Under the pieces are notes generated by a model, which worked only from the letters and a program-made list of their open reading frames with translations, was not told the DNA's origin and did not search any database. A stretch of DNA of 64,000 nt from Streptosporangium lutulentum (GTDB lineage Bacteria > Actinomycetota > Actinomycetes > Streptosporangiales > Streptosporangiaceae), in assembly GCF_030811455.1 (NCBI RefSeq), contig NZ_JAUSQU010000001.1, positions 9,920,001-9,984,000 on the forward strand, in the 5' to 3' direction. How positions within the stretch are numbered: position 1 is the first letter of the stretch; every line of letters starts with the position of its first letter. Both the position numbers and the translations under genes were made by a program. Below are positions 38,826-48,257 of this stretch, one piece after another.

Positions 38826-40025
38826 TCAGCTCGCCGCGAGCCCGAGACGGCGCATCGCGAGCTCCGCGTAGAGCGCGGCGCCGTCGGGGAGGACCGCGTT
38901 GTCGAACAACGCCTCCGGGGCGTGGTTGTAGGCGGTCTTGCCCGGATCGGCGCCCGTCGGGCACGCGCCGAGCGCCACGAACGCCGACGGCACCTCGTCA
39001 CAGACGAAGGAGAAGTCCTCCGAGCCGGTGAACGGCTGGGGAGCCGGGAGGAACCGGTGCTCGCCGTACACCTCGCGGACGGTCGAGCCCACGAAGTCGG
39101 CCTCGGTGTGGTTGTTGACCGTGACCGGGTAGTTCACCTCGTAGTCGGCGTCCACCTCCAGCCCGTGGGCCGCCGCGATGCCCTTCACCAGGGTCACCAC
39201 CCGCTCCTGGATCCGCGCGTGCGCGTCGGCGGAGAACGACCGGATCGTCGTCTCGAACCGGGCCTCCTCCGGGATGATGTTGTCGGCGGTGCCCGCGTGG
39301 AAGCTCCCGACGGTGACGACCACCGGGTCGAACACGTCGAACCCCCGCGTCACCATGGTCTGCAGCGCGGTGACCATCTCGCAGGCGGCGGGGATCGGGT
39401 CCTTGGCGCGGTGCGGCGACGAGCCGTGGCCGCCCGCGCCGCGCACGGTCACGACGAACTTGTCGGCGGCGGCCATCATCGGCCCGCCCTTGGTGACGAA
39501 CGTCCCCTGGGGGATCACCGAGCTGATCACGTGCAGGGCGTAGGCGGCGACCGGGCGCTCGCCCGTCGCGTCCAGCACACCCTCGTCGATCATGATCTTC
39601 GCGCCGCCCTGGCCCTCCTCGCCCGGCTGGAACATGAAGAGCACGTTCCCGGCGAGCCGGTCACGCCTGGCCGCCAGCAGGTGCGCCGCCCCGGTCAGCA
39701 TGGTGGTGTGCAGGTCGTGGCCGCAGGCGTGCATCCGTCCGGCCACCTGCGAGGTGACGGCCGCGCCGCTGCGCTCGGAGACGGGCAGGGCGTCCATGTC
39801 GCCCCGGAGCAGCACGGTCGGACCCGGCTGGGAGCCCCGAAGCACCGCGGTGATCGAGCTCAGACCTTCGCCGAGTCGTACCTCCAGGGGGAGCCCCGAG
39901 AGCGCCGTCAGCACCTTCTCCTGGGTGCGCGGGAGGTCGAGGCCCAGTTCGGGCTCCTGGTGCAGGGCGTGGCGGAGACGGATGAGTTCGTCCCGCATGT
40001 CGATGGCGGACTCGTGAAGGGACAC
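38826..40025 (-). CDS. M20-family amidohydrolase / amino-acid acylase-like
   Basis: The 399-aa protein has M20D features: metal ligands in LLRGDMDALPVSE, MHACGHDLHTTMLTGAAHLL, FQPGEEGQGGAKIMIDEGVL and the C-terminal TGSEDFSFVCD. The dimerisation domain with GAGGHGSSPHRAKDPI is present. Such enzymes hydrolyse N-acyl amino acids, hippurate or IAA conjugates; the substrate is not defined here. Upstream of the start is a 120-bp AT-richer promoter region shared with the HdeD gene. Confidence 0.93.
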   Translation of the reverse strand: MSLHESAIDMRDELIRLRHALHQEPELGLDLPRTQEKVLTALSGLPLEVRLGEGLSSITAVLRGSQPGPTVLLRGDMDALPVSERSGAAVTSQVAGRMHACGHDLHTTMLTGAAHLLAARRDRLAGNVLFMFQPGEEGQGGAKIMIDEGVLDATGERPVAAYALHVISSVIPQGTFVTKGGPMMAAADKFVVTVRGAGGHGSSPHRAKDPIPAACEMVTALQTMVTRGFDVFDPVVVTVGSFHAGTADNIIPEEARFETTIRSFSADAHARIQERVVTLVKGIAAAHGLEVDADYEVNYPVTVNNHTEADFVGSTVREVYGEHRFLPAPQPFTGSEDFSFVCDEVPSAFVALGACPTGADPGKTAYNHAPEALFDNAVLPDGAALYAELAMRRLGLAAS

Positions 40026-40147
40026 CGAGCATCCTCCTGGAGATCTGGCAGTAAATGTCCTGGAGTGGACGATAGCTCTGTTTTAACCGAATTGTGGTCT
40101 CTTGGTGGCGATCTTCTGGAAAGGAACAGGACACACGGGGAGGGAAC

Positions 40148-40705
40148 ATGGAAGAGCTCGCTCGCACCTGGTGGGTGTATCTGATTCGCGGCCTGTGCGC
40201 GCTCCTGTTCGGTCTGCTGGCGCTCATCTGGCCGGGGATCACGCTGTACGCCCTGGTCGTGGTCTTCGGCGTGTACGCCATCGCCAACGGCGTCTTCGAG
40301 TTGTTCAGCTCGGGCCGGGGAGGAGCGCGGAGCTGGATGGTCGTATCCGGCGTCGGCAGCATCCTGATCGGCGCCGCGGTCCTCCTCTGGCCGGGGATCA
40401 CCGCGCTCGTTCTGCTGCTCCTCATAGCGGCCTGGGCCGTCGTCGTCGGCATTCTGGAGATCGTGGCGGCGATCAGGCTGCGCAGGGTCGCGGCGGGGGA
40501 GTGGACGTTCGTCGTCAGCGGGGCGCTGGCGGTGCTGTTCGGCGTTCTGCTGTTCCTCTGGCCCGTCGCGAGCGCGATGGCCGTCCTCTGGCTCATCGGC
40601 GTCATGGCGATCCTGTACGGGATCTCCCTGGTGGCGATGGCGTTCAGGCTGAGGGGGGTCGGCTTTCACCGCCCGGGAACCTCGGAAAGACCTCACCCCG
40701 TCTGA
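40148..40705 (+). CDS. HdeD family membrane protein
   Basis: The 185-aa protein has six short membrane segments arranged in three similar pairs (LIRGLCALLFGLLALIWPGI, VSGVGSILIGAAVLLWPGI, VSGALAVLFGVLLFLWPVAS), the HdeD layout. HdeD proteins are linked to acid resistance in enterobacteria, but in actinomycetes the role is unknown. ATG at 40148 follows GGGGAGGGAA. It stands alone; the lysine aminotransferase gene follows after 102 bp. Confidence 0.9.
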   Translation: MEELARTWWVYLIRGLCALLFGLLALIWPGITLYALVVVFGVYAIANGVFELFSSGRGGARSWMVVSGVGSILIGAAVLLWPGITALVLLLLIAAWAVVVGILEIVAAIRLRRVAAGEWTFVVSGALAVLFGVLLFLWPVASAMAVLWLIGVMAILYGISLVAMAFRLRGVGFHRPGTSERPHPV

Positions 40706-40807
40706 CGGGCGAAGAATCTTCACAGATAGTGAACTGTCTGCGTAAGATTTCCGTATAGATGCGTCATGAGCGGGGGATCATCTTTTCAGGTTCAACGTGG
40801 AGGAGAC

Positions 40808-42109
40808 ATGGACGTACACGGCTGTCTCGCTCGTCATCTGCTCGTCGACGGCTACCGGCTGGTGCTGGACCTTGAACGGAGCCGGGGCTCCCGGCTCGTC
40901 GACGCCCGCAGCGGCCGGAGTTATCTGGACTTCTACACCTGCTTCGCCTCGGCGCCGCTGGGCATGAACCCGTTCGACGATGATCCGGACTTCCTGGCCG
41001 TGCTCGGACGGATCGCCGCGAACAAGCCCGCCAACTCCGACCTCTACACCAGCCATCTCGCCGACTTCATCGAGACGTTCACGCGTGTCCTCGGTGATCC
41101 CGAGCTGCCGCACCTGTTCTTCGTGGAAGGCGGGGCGCTCGCCGTGGAGAACGCGCTGAAGTGCGCCTTCGACTGGAAGAGCCGCCACAACGAGGCGAAC
41201 GGGCGCTCCCCGGAGCTGGGCGCCAAAGTGCTCCACCTCACCCGCGCCTTCCACGGGCGCAGCGGATACACCCTCTCGCTGACCAACACCGACCCGGTCA
41301 AGACCGACCGGTTCCCGAAGTTCGACTGGCCCCGGATCGAGGTGCCCGCGATCCACCTCGGCGACGTCGAGGCGGCCGAGGAGCGGGCACTGGCCGCGGC
41401 GCGGGCGGCTTTCGAACGGCACCCGCACGACATCGCCTGCTTCATCGCCGAACCCATCCAGGGCGAGGGCGGGGACAACCACATGCGGGCCGAGTTCCTG
41501 CTGGCGATGGAACGGCTCTGCCACGAGTACGACGCGCTTCTGATCATGGATGAGGTGCAGACCGGGGTGGGGATCACCGGCACTCCCTGGGCGTACCAGC
41601 AGCTGGGCATCCGTCCAGACATCGTCGCCTTCGCCAAGAAGGTCCAGGTGGGCGGGATCATGGCGGGCCGCAGGGTCGACCTGGTGCCGGACAACGTGTT
41701 CCAGGTCAGCGGCAGGATCAACTCGACCTGGGGCGGCGGCCTGGTCGACATGGTCCGCTCCCGGCGGATGCTGGAGATCGTGGAGCGCGACGGCCTGATC
41801 CCGCGTGCCGGGGAACTCGGCGGCGCGCTTCTCGCCTCCCTGCTGAAGGTCCGGGACCGTTTCCCCGAGCTGGTCGAGAACGTCCGCGGGCGCGGCCTGA
41901 TGTGCGCCTTCGACCTGCCGGATCCGGCGGAGCGTGACCTCCTGGTCTCCTGCCTCAGGGAGAACGAGGGGGTGCTCGTCCTGTCGTGTGGCGAGCGGTC
42001 GGTCCGGCTCCGCCCGGCGCTCTCGGTCACGTTCGACGAGCTGGAAGAGGGGGTGGCCGCCGTCGACCGGGTCCTGGAGTCCTTCAGGGACCTGCGGCTG
42101 TCGGCGTAG
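40808..42109 (+). CDS. lat: L-lysine 6-transaminase
   Basis: The 433-aa class III aminotransferase matches the LAT family: SYLDFYTCFASAPLGMNPFD, LFFVEGGALAVENALKCAFD, ACFIAEPIQGEGGDNHM, LLIMDEVQTGVGITGT and the PLP-lysine in FAKKVQVGGIMAG. LAT converts lysine and 2-oxoglutarate to the aminoadipate semialdehyde (piperideine-6-carboxylate). In some actinomycetes it supplies aminoadipate for cephamycin, in others it is catabolic or linked to stationary phase. GGAGGAGA precedes the ATG. No dehydrogenase or peptide-synthetase gene is adjacent. Confidence 0.93.
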   Translation: MDVHGCLARHLLVDGYRLVLDLERSRGSRLVDARSGRSYLDFYTCFASAPLGMNPFDDDPDFLAVLGRIAANKPANSDLYTSHLADFIETFTRVLGDPELPHLFFVEGGALAVENALKCAFDWKSRHNEANGRSPELGAKVLHLTRAFHGRSGYTLSLTNTDPVKTDRFPKFDWPRIEVPAIHLGDVEAAEERALAAARAAFERHPHDIACFIAEPIQGEGGDNHMRAEFLLAMERLCHEYDALLIMDEVQTGVGITGTPWAYQQLGIRPDIVAFAKKVQVGGIMAGRRVDLVPDNVFQVSGRINSTWGGGLVDMVRSRRMLEIVERDGLIPRAGELGGALLASLLKVRDRFPELVENVRGRGLMCAFDLPDPAERDLLVSCLRENEGVLVLSCGERSVRLRPALSVTFDELEEGVAAVDRVLESFRDLRLSA

Positions 42110-42111
42110 CG

Positions 42112-42340
42112 GTCCGGAGGCCGTCCGTCGGCGTGCGGGGCGTCGCTCTCCCGGAGGCCGCCTGCCGGCTCGGAGATCGTCTCCCGGTCGTGAGCCGCCC
42201 GTCGGCCCGTGACCGCCTGTCAGCCTGGAAGCCGCCTGTCGGCCTGCGACGGCCCGTCAGTCTGGAAGCCGCCTGTCAGCCCATGACCGCCCGTCAGCCC
42301 GCGAGCCGCCTGTCAGCCTGGAAGCCGTCCTTCGGTCTGG
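42112..42340. repeat. About 20-bp degenerate repeats between convergent genes
   Basis: Units of the type ctggaagccgcctgtcagcc occur irregularly from just after the aminotransferase stop into the last codons of the convergent LuxR-type gene. Confidence 0.75.
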
Positions 42341-42591
42341 AGGTGCGTCGGCTCCTCGCAGGCGGCTCGCTCCAGCCAGAGGCCGATCGCGGTGACCCGG
42401 GAGTCCACGCCGAGCTTGGCGTATATCCGGTTCACGTGGTTCTTCACGGTTTTCTCGCTGAGAAACAGGTGCTGGGCGATCTGCCCGTTGGAGCGACCTG
42501 TCGCGATCAGTTCCATGACCTCGGTCTCGCGCCTGCTCAAGCCCGTCACGACTCTGGGTTCGGCGTCGAACGGGGCATCGTCGACTCTCAT
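42313..42591 (-). CDS. Small LuxR-type HTH protein without receiver domain
   Basis: The 92-aa protein is almost only a LuxR helix-turn-helix: LSRRETEVMELIATGRSNGQ, IAQHLFLSEKTVKNHVNRIY and AKLGVDSRVTAIGL. A 17-residue N-terminal tail precedes it, with no receiver or ligand-binding domain. GGAGG precedes the ATG. Such single-domain regulators can be active constitutively or by competition. Its 3' end runs into repeat sequence, and its last 20 residues look non-conserved. Confidence 0.86.
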   Translation of the reverse strand: MRVDDAPFDAEPRVVTGLSRRETEVMELIATGRSNGQIAQHLFLSEKTVKNHVNRIYAKLGVDSRVTAIGLWLERAACEEPTHLQTEGRLPG

Positions 42592-42705
42592 CCGGCCTCC
42601 GTGGCAGCGAACACGGTCAGGTCGCCGAAACCCCCGGTCTTACGGCGTAGCGATAGCAGCGAGCATAACCCGCTATATCCATTTTTGGTGGCAAGTGGCA
42701 GGTTC

Positions 42706-42745
42706 AGAAAAACAGAACGGCCGGTCCCGTAGGACCGGCCGTTCT
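42706..42745 (-). terminator. Intrinsic terminator of tRNA-His
   Basis: On the minus strand a 14-bp perfect stem (AGAACGGCCGGTCC with its complement, 4-base loop) is followed by G and five T. It lies two bases after the encoded CCA of the tRNA, so it ends that transcript. Confidence 0.92.
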
Positions 42746-42747
42746 TC

Positions 42748-42823
42748 TGGGGTGAGTGACGGGACTTGAACCCGCGACATCTAGGACCACAACCTAGCGC
42801 TCTACCAGCTGAGCTACACCCAC
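42748..42823 (-). tRNA. tRNA-His (GTG anticodon)
   Basis: The minus strand reads GTGGGTGTAGCTCAGCTGG, then the anticodon stem with the loop TTGTGGT (anticodon GTG), and the T-arm GGGTTCAAGTCCC. The 3' end has an encoded CCA at 42748-42750. A G at 42824 gives the G-1 opposite C73 that marks tRNA-His. Confidence 0.96.
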
Positions 42824-42899
42824 CATGTCTGCCGCAGCAGCACATGGAAAAGCATAGCGGTTTCTGGGAGCTGTTTCGCACAGGCTTTCCGGCGAAGGC

Positions 42900-43502
42900 T
42901 CAGGGAGTGCGGCTGGAAACGCTCTCCGCCAGCTCGCGGGCGGTGGCGGAATCGGGTCCCGGCTGGGGCACGAAGACCGCCGCGCGGTAGTAGCGCAGTT
43001 CCCTGATGCTCTCGGTGATGTCGGCCAGCGCCCGATGCCCGCCCTGTTTCTCGGGCGAGGCGAAGTAGACGCGTGGGTACCACCGCCGGGCGAGTTCCTT
43101 CACCGAGGAGACATCGATCATCCGGTAATGCAGGAAGGCGTCCACGGAGGGCATGTCACGGGAGATGAACGACCTGTCGGTGGAGATGGAATTGCCGCAC
43201 AACGGAGCCTTCTTGGGCTCCTTGATGTGGCTCTTGATGTATTCGATCACCATGGTCTCGGCCTCGGGCAGCGTGACGCCGCCACCCAGCACCTCCAGCA
43301 GGCCGGAGGCGGTGTGCATCTCCCGCACCACCTCCGACATCTGCTCAAGCGACTCGGGCGGAGGCTTGATGACCACGTCCACACCCTTGTCAAGCTGGTT
43401 CAGCTCGCCGTCGGTGACCACGCAGGCCACCTCGACGAGCGCATCACGGCCAAGGTCGAGTCCGGTCATCTCACAGTCGATCCAGACCAGCAGATCACTC
43501 AT
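42900..43502 (-). CDS. orn: Oligoribonuclease
   Basis: The 200-aa protein is a DEDDh 3'-5' exonuclease. Visible motifs are LVWIDCEMTGLDLGRDALVE (Exo I, DxE), LCGNSISTDRSFISRDMP (Exo II) and GGHRALADITESIRELRYY (Exo III with His and Asp). It degrades nanoRNA of two to five nucleotides, including pGpG and pApA from cyclic dinucleotides, in the cytoplasm. Length is normal. It precedes the tRNA-His gene in the same direction, as often seen in actinomycetes. Confidence 0.97.
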   Translation of the reverse strand: MSDLLVWIDCEMTGLDLGRDALVEVACVVTDGELNQLDKGVDVVIKPPPESLEQMSEVVREMHTASGLLEVLGGGVTLPEAETMVIEYIKSHIKEPKKAPLCGNSISTDRSFISRDMPSVDAFLHYRMIDVSSVKELARRWYPRVYFASPEKQGGHRALADITESIRELRYYRAAVFVPQPGPDSATARELAESVSSRTP

Positions 43503-43524
43503 AGCCTTCAGGGTAGTACTCCCT

Positions 43525-44667
43525 TCAGGAGAGCTTGAGCGACTTGACCACTCGGTCGGTCACCGACGCGTCGAGATTGTCCGGCACGGACACGTAGACC
43601 AGGGCCGGAGGGTTGGCCGTTCCCCGGTCCACGATCACGAAGGCGCCTCGCTCCTTCTTCCACTTCCAGCCGTTGGCCTCGGCCTCCTTGGAGAAGTCCA
43701 GGTCGAACATGAGCACCCAGGCGTCCTTGCCGCTCACCTTGATGGCCTTGTCCTGGGTGATCTTCCGTAGGTGCTCGGGGCTGTAGTAGACGGGCTCGAC
43801 GGTCTGCAGCAGCGTCGCCGCGATCGTGCGCATGCTGTCGACGCCGCTGTAGGGCAACCCCCGGGGAAGCTCACCGGTGAAGATGTTGCCCAGCCAGTTG
43901 GAGCCCTCGCCGTCGTAGTCGGCATGGGATACCGCGACGGCCGCGGTGTTCCACCGCAACCCCAGCGGATCGGGGGCGACGCTCGCGGGCACCTGCCACG
44001 GTGAGTCGGGAAACTCGTAGGACAGGCCGGTTACGGGGTCCTGCACGCGTCCGTCCCTCGGCTGGGGCAGCGGGGGAGCGCTGTCCGAGGGATCCGGGAC
44101 GGACGGCGGGAGCGTCGTCTCCGGCGCCGTCTCCGGCGTCGGCTCGAAGCTCGGCTCCTGCGCCGAGGGCAGCGGGACGGGAGCGCTCGCGCCGGTCTCG
44201 CTGCCGGGGTTGATCAGGAACATCGCGGCGACCACGATGACGACGATCAGGGCCACCGCTCCGCCGCCGCCCAGGATCCACGGCAGCGGGCTCTGCTTCC
44301 GCGGCGGCGGGCCCGACGGGTACCCGAACGAGGGGGCGGGCATCTGCATCGTGTTGCCGCCGGGCGCGCCCCAGTGCGGCCGGTCCATGCCCCCCTCCTG
44401 CGTCGGCACGGCCGGCCGGTTCCACTGCGGCCCCGTGGTCTCCCGGGACTCGGGCGGAGGTCCGCCGGGCACGGGAGGCCCGGCGGGGCTGGGGTGGAGT
44501 CCTGTCGGCTGGGGCGAGGGCCCGGTCTGCGGCGCCTGGGGCGCGGGCTGCCCGGTGGGGGCGTCCGTGGGGTGCGTGGCGTCGGTCCACTGACTTCCGT
44601 CCCACCACCGCAACTGTGGCGAGCCGTAGGGGTCGGGGTACCAGCCGGGTGGGGTCTGCGTGGTCAT
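43525..44667 (-). CDS. DUF2510-domain membrane protein
   Basis: The 380-aa protein starts with a DUF2510 motif (PPGWYPDPYGSPQLRWWDGS, QWTDATHP), followed by a long Pro/Gln/Gly-rich region. One membrane segment (about 131-152; ILGGGGAVALIVVIVVAAMF) separates this from a 230-residue extracellular part that begins with a Thr/Pro-rich linker. DUF2510 is thought to be a small cytoplasmic tryptophan-rich module; the outside domain has no match I recognise. It is followed by the oligoribonuclease gene 22 bp away and lies beside the membrane-kinase cluster. Confidence 0.85.
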   Translation of the reverse strand: MTTQTPPGWYPDPYGSPQLRWWDGSQWTDATHPTDAPTGQPAPQAPQTGPSPQPTGLHPSPAGPPVPGGPPPESRETTGPQWNRPAVPTQEGGMDRPHWGAPGGNTMQMPAPSFGYPSGPPPRKQSPLPWILGGGGAVALIVVIVVAAMFLINPGSETGASAPVPLPSAQEPSFEPTPETAPETTLPPSVPDPSDSAPPLPQPRDGRVQDPVTGLSYEFPDSPWQVPASVAPDPLGLRWNTAAVAVSHADYDGEGSNWLGNIFTGELPRGLPYSGVDSMRTIAATLLQTVEPVYYSPEHLRKITQDKAIKVSGKDAWVLMFDLDFSKEAEANGWKWKKERGAFVIVDRGTANPPALVYVSVPDNLDASVTDRVVKSLKLS

Positions 44668-44722
44668 GGCCGCCAGAGTAGTAAGAACCGCTTAGCAGTG
44701 CATTATTGCCCTTGCGTGTCAC

Positions 44723-46114
44723 TCATGAACATTTGTAGGTAAATGTCGCCTTGTCCTGGAGCTTCCTGCCCTGGGGGAGCGGGGAGAGCACCTGCAGGGT
44801 GGCGGTTCCCTTGAAACTTCCCTCGCCCTTGACCGTCCACTCCAGGCTCACCTCGTGTGAGGTCTTCCCGGCCATGACCTGGTCGGTCTGCGTGATCGGG
44901 GCCTTGCGGTCGCTTCGCTTCCACTGATAGCGAACCTCCCCGGCCGAGCCGTTGGTCGAGAGCACGCCCACGATCTTGACGGTCGTGTCGCACCCCTGTG
45001 TCTTCTTGGGGGCGACGACGTCCACCCCGGCCACCTCCAGGGGGGCCGACGAGCCGCGGAACAGCCAGAGCGCCAGCCCGCCCAGCACCATCAGCGCGAG
45101 GATCACCGAGGCGAGGATCGTCCGGCCCCGCCGCTGCCTGGCCGGGACCCGGCCGGCCCGGGACCCGGCCGCGGGCGCCTCGGTCCACTGCTGGTCACGG
45201 CCGGCCCGCCAGATCTGGGCGGCCGTGGTGTCCGCCGGCACCCCCGGCCCGAACCGCATGACCACGTCTTCGGTAGGGCGCTCGCCGGGCCTCGGGGCCC
45301 CCAGCAGCGTGACGATCTCTCCCTGGTCCGGTGTGACCGGCGTCCGCGCCGGGCGCCTGACCTGGGTGGGCATGTCGCGTTCCGCCCGCCGCCGCATGAT
45401 CTCCACCAGCCTGTCGCGGGTGACGAACCCCGGTGGCAGCAGATCACGCCCGGCGAGCAGGACGTCGCGGGCCGGGGCGAGGCCGAGGTCGGAGGCCGTC
45501 GCCGCCGCTCGGTCGAGCAGTCCGGCCGATCGGGGGTCGTGCGGGGCCCAGCCGGCGGCCAGGCCCCGCGCGAGCGAGGCCCAGGCCGCCACGTCCCGCT
45601 CCGGAGCGGGGGGACGCCCGAGCAGCGCGTCGGCCAGTCCCCGCTCGGCGAGCAGCGCCGACCCGTCAGGGGCGATCACCACGGTGCCGGGATGCAGCGC
45701 CCCGTGGGACAGCCCGGAGGCGTGTACGGCCAGCAGCGTCTGGGCGACCTCCACGAGGACGGTGGCCGCGCTGCCCGCGTCGGGCCGTGGGATTCCGGGC
45801 ACGTCGGACAGCAGATCGGCCACGGTCGGGCTGACCGGTGCGGCGGTGAGCAGCCAGATCTCGTCCTGGGCCGTGATCAGGTCGGCGATCGGAACCAGCC
45901 CGGTCATGCCGCTCTGGGCCAGCCTGCGGTCCGCGATCACGGCCGAGACCAGGCGGTCACGCGTCGCGCGATCGGTGATCAGCTGTGGATCGAACCTGAG
46001 CGCGGTCCCGGGCCGTCCGTCGGCCGAGACGGCGGACGACCAGGTGCCCAGATCGTCGACCCAGGTGTGTCCGGCCAGCCGGTATCCGGCGATGTTCGCC
46101 CCGCCGGTGTTCAT
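44723..46114 (-). CDS. Membrane-anchored pseudokinase
   Basis: The 463-aa protein looks like a kinase fold without catalysis. The catalytic-loop equivalent is SGLSHGALHPGTVVIAPDGS, where the His-Arg-Asp triad is lost, and the DFG equivalent is LLAERG. No VAIK lysine is visible. A single membrane helix (about 332-353; ILASVILALMVLGGLALWLF) leads to a C-terminal extracellular domain of about 109 residues with two Cys. The two kinases encoded just upstream are the likely partners (inference). Confidence 0.75.
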   Translation of the reverse strand: MNTGGANIAGYRLAGHTWVDDLGTWSSAVSADGRPGTALRFDPQLITDRATRDRLVSAVIADRRLAQSGMTGLVPIADLITAQDEIWLLTAAPVSPTVADLLSDVPGIPRPDAGSAATVLVEVAQTLLAVHASGLSHGALHPGTVVIAPDGSALLAERGLADALLGRPPAPERDVAAWASLARGLAAGWAPHDPRSAGLLDRAAATASDLGLAPARDVLLAGRDLLPPGFVTRDRLVEIMRRRAERDMPTQVRRPARTPVTPDQGEIVTLLGAPRPGERPTEDVVMRFGPGVPADTTAAQIWRAGRDQQWTEAPAAGSRAGRVPARQRRGRTILASVILALMVLGGLALWLFRGSSAPLEVAGVDVVAPKKTQGCDTTVKIVGVLSTNGSAGEVRYQWKRSDRKAPITQTDQVMAGKTSHEVSLEWTVKGEGSFKGTATLQVLSPLPQGRKLQDKATFTYKCS

Positions 46115-46429
46115 CGTCGTGCTCGTTCAGCCATTACCGCCACCTCTGGTTCGCCTTCTCTCCGACGTGAACGCCGGAGAGGACTCCCATCGCATCGGGC
46201 GCGGGGGTTCGCGCTTCACGAGCCTGCCCGGCGGCAGGGCTCCCCGCGCCGCCACCGTCGATCCGGTGACCTCGTCGGACCGATGAAACGATGAAACACA
46301 GCCGCACCCGGCGGCGTGGTTGTCGCACGCCCGTTCGACCAGAACAGACATTGTCACGGGTGTTCGCCTTACTTCAAGGAGTTTCACCGAAGACGTGGCC
46401 GGCTCCCCGGAGAGCGCTCCACACGGCCC

Positions 46430-48115
46430 TCATCTCCCGATCGACAACCGGAGTACGGGGGTCGTCCCGACGGTGAGAGAGACGGTCAGTCTCGGCGGGT
46501 CCTCCTTGCCGGGAGGGTTCTCCTCGACCGGGGGCGTGGGAACGGACGGATCGACGGGCGGCGGGTTGGAGGGCGGTGTGGAAGGTCTTCCCGTCGGGGA
46601 CGGCGGCGGTGGCGGCGGTGTCGTCGGTGGCGGGGTGGGAGTGGTCCGCGGCGGCCGAGCCGACGGCCGGGCGGGCGTGGGGAAGTCCGGAACGCCGATG
46701 GTGGAGCTGCCGGCGGAGGGGGTCGGCGAAGGCGTCGTGCGGGGCTTCCTCGTCGGTACGGCGGTCGGTTCGACCGGCGGCCTCCTGGTGGGTTTCACCG
46801 ACGGCTCGGGCTTCGGGAGGGGATCGCCGGTGGGGGGCGCGGGAGGAGGGGTGGGCGCGGGGGTGCTCGCGGTGGCCGCCGGCTCGGGTGTCTCCCCGGT
46901 CGGCTCCTCTGTGGGCTCCTCGGTGGGCTCACCGGCGTCCTCGGCCGGGACGATCGTCTCCGCCGGCTCCGAGGGGCTCGGCTCCTGCGTGGTGGCCGTG
47001 CCCCTCGTCCGGAGGTCGGTCGTGCTGCCGGCGTTGACCAGCACCGCGGTCATGCCGCTGATCGTCGCGACACACCCGAGGCCGACGAGGACCTTGACCC
47101 CCAGCTTGCCGGCCAGGGACGTTCCCCCGTTCTGGCTCCGCCCCCGGTTTCGGTTCCGGCTACGGTTCCAGCCCCGGCCCCCGCCCTCGCCGAGATCCGT
47201 CTGGGCCAGAGAGGTGCTGGCGCTCCCGGGGGCCGGTGCGCCCTGCGGGAACAGCGAGGCCAGGAGCAGGGCGATCCCCGCCAGGCGCCGACGGCCGCGC
47301 TCCTGCCACTCCGGTCCGTAGGCGTCGGCGGCGACGGCCTCCAGCTCGGTGAGGAAGGCGGCGGCGGACGGCGGACGGTCGGCCGGATCCTTGGCCAGGC
47401 CCCGCTCCACCAGCCCCCGCAGGGGCGGCGGCACCTCCTCGACGGGCGGTGGCGCGACCTGGTGCTGCCGGGCCAGCGCTGCGGTGTTCGTGGCGCGGAA
47501 GGGCCGGGTGCCGGTCAGGCACTCGAAGAACACGACGGTGGCGGCGTAGACGTCGGTGGAGGGCCCGGCGGGGCCTCCGCTCCACTGCTCGGGCGCCATG
47601 TAAGGCGGCGTGCCGGCCGGGGCGTCGTCGTCGCCGGAACGGACCGCGATGCCGAAGTCGACGAGCTTGCTCGTCCCGCCGGCGTCGACCATCACGTTCT
47701 CCGGCTTGAAGTCGCGGTGCACGACGCCGGCCGCGTGCGCGGTGGCCAGCCCCAGCAGGGAGCCCTTGAGCACGACCAGCGCGGCCTCCGGGCCGGTCGG
47801 CCCCTCGGAGCGCAGGAGCGCGCGCAGGACGACCCCGTCCACCAGCTCCATGACGATGGCCGCGCCCTCGCCGGTTTCGATGTAGTCGTACAGCCGGACG
47901 GAGTGGGGGCTGTCCAGAGCGTGGAGCACCCGTGCCTCGCGCCGGAAACGCGCCACGAAACCGACGTCGTTCCGGAGCTCGTCGGACAGATACTTGATCG
48001 CCACCATGACGCCGTCGTCGTCGTGCCGCGCCATCACGACGGAGCCGCCGGCACCTGCGCCCAACTCGCGGATCTCGGTGTATCCGGGGACTCGCCATCC
48101 TGACGCCGTACCGTG
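46430..48115 (-). CDS. Hanks-type Ser/Thr kinase with Pro-rich tail (A)
   Basis: The 561-aa protein has an N-terminal kinase (about 10-270): glycine loop ELGAGAGGSVVMA, K42 in VAIKYL, catalytic HRDFKPENV (D136), DFG at 154, and PPYMAPEQWSG. Then come a membrane helix (about 330-352) and a long Thr/Pro/Glu-rich extracellular tail (about 390-540) ending in a short beta-like segment LTVSLTVGTTPVLRLS. ATG at 48115 has GAGGAG seven bases upstream; an earlier ATG at 48148 does not. No PASTA domains. Paralogue of kinase B. Confidence 0.9.
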   Translation of the reverse strand, partial: HGTASGWRVPGYTEIRELGAGAGGSVVMARHDDDGVMVAIKYLSDELRNDVGFVARFRREARVLHALDSPHSVRLYDYIETGEGAAIVMELVDGVVLRALLRSEGPTGPEAALVVLKGSLLGLATAHAAGVVHRDFKPENVMVDAGGTSKLVDFGIAVRSGDDDAPAGTPPYMAPEQWSGGPAGPSTDVYAATVVFFECLTGTRPFRATNTAALARQHQVAPPPVEEVPPPLRGLVERGLAKDPADRPPSAAAFLTELEAVAADAYGPEWQERGRRRLAGIALLLASLFPQGAPAPGSASTSLAQTDLGEGGGRGWNRSRNRNRGRSQNGGTSLAGKLGVKVLVGLGCVATISGMTAVLVNAGSTTDLRTRGTATTQEPSPSEPAETIVPAEDAGEPTEEPTEEPTGETPEPAATASTPAPTPPPAPPTGDPLPKPEPSVKPTRRPPVEPTAVPTRKPRTTPSPTPSAGSSTIGVPDFPTPARPSARPPRTTPTPPPTTPPPPPPSPTGRPSTPPSNPPPVDPSVPTPPVEENPPGKEDPPRLTVSLTVGTTPVLRLSIGR

Positions 48116-48257
48116 CATAACGGTCTCCTCAGTTGCCTGGGCCCCCACCCATAACAGACGAACCGTAGCTTAGCGATCCACGATCGTTTTTCCGGTACCA
48201 ACCGCAAAACAGTGTCACAGAGTGAGAGCGATCAGTGACCATCCCGTGACACCGCGA

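Noticed and set aside
42588..43083. Short open frames overlapping the tRNA-His region
   Set aside because: They run through the tRNA and its terminator and have no coding support.
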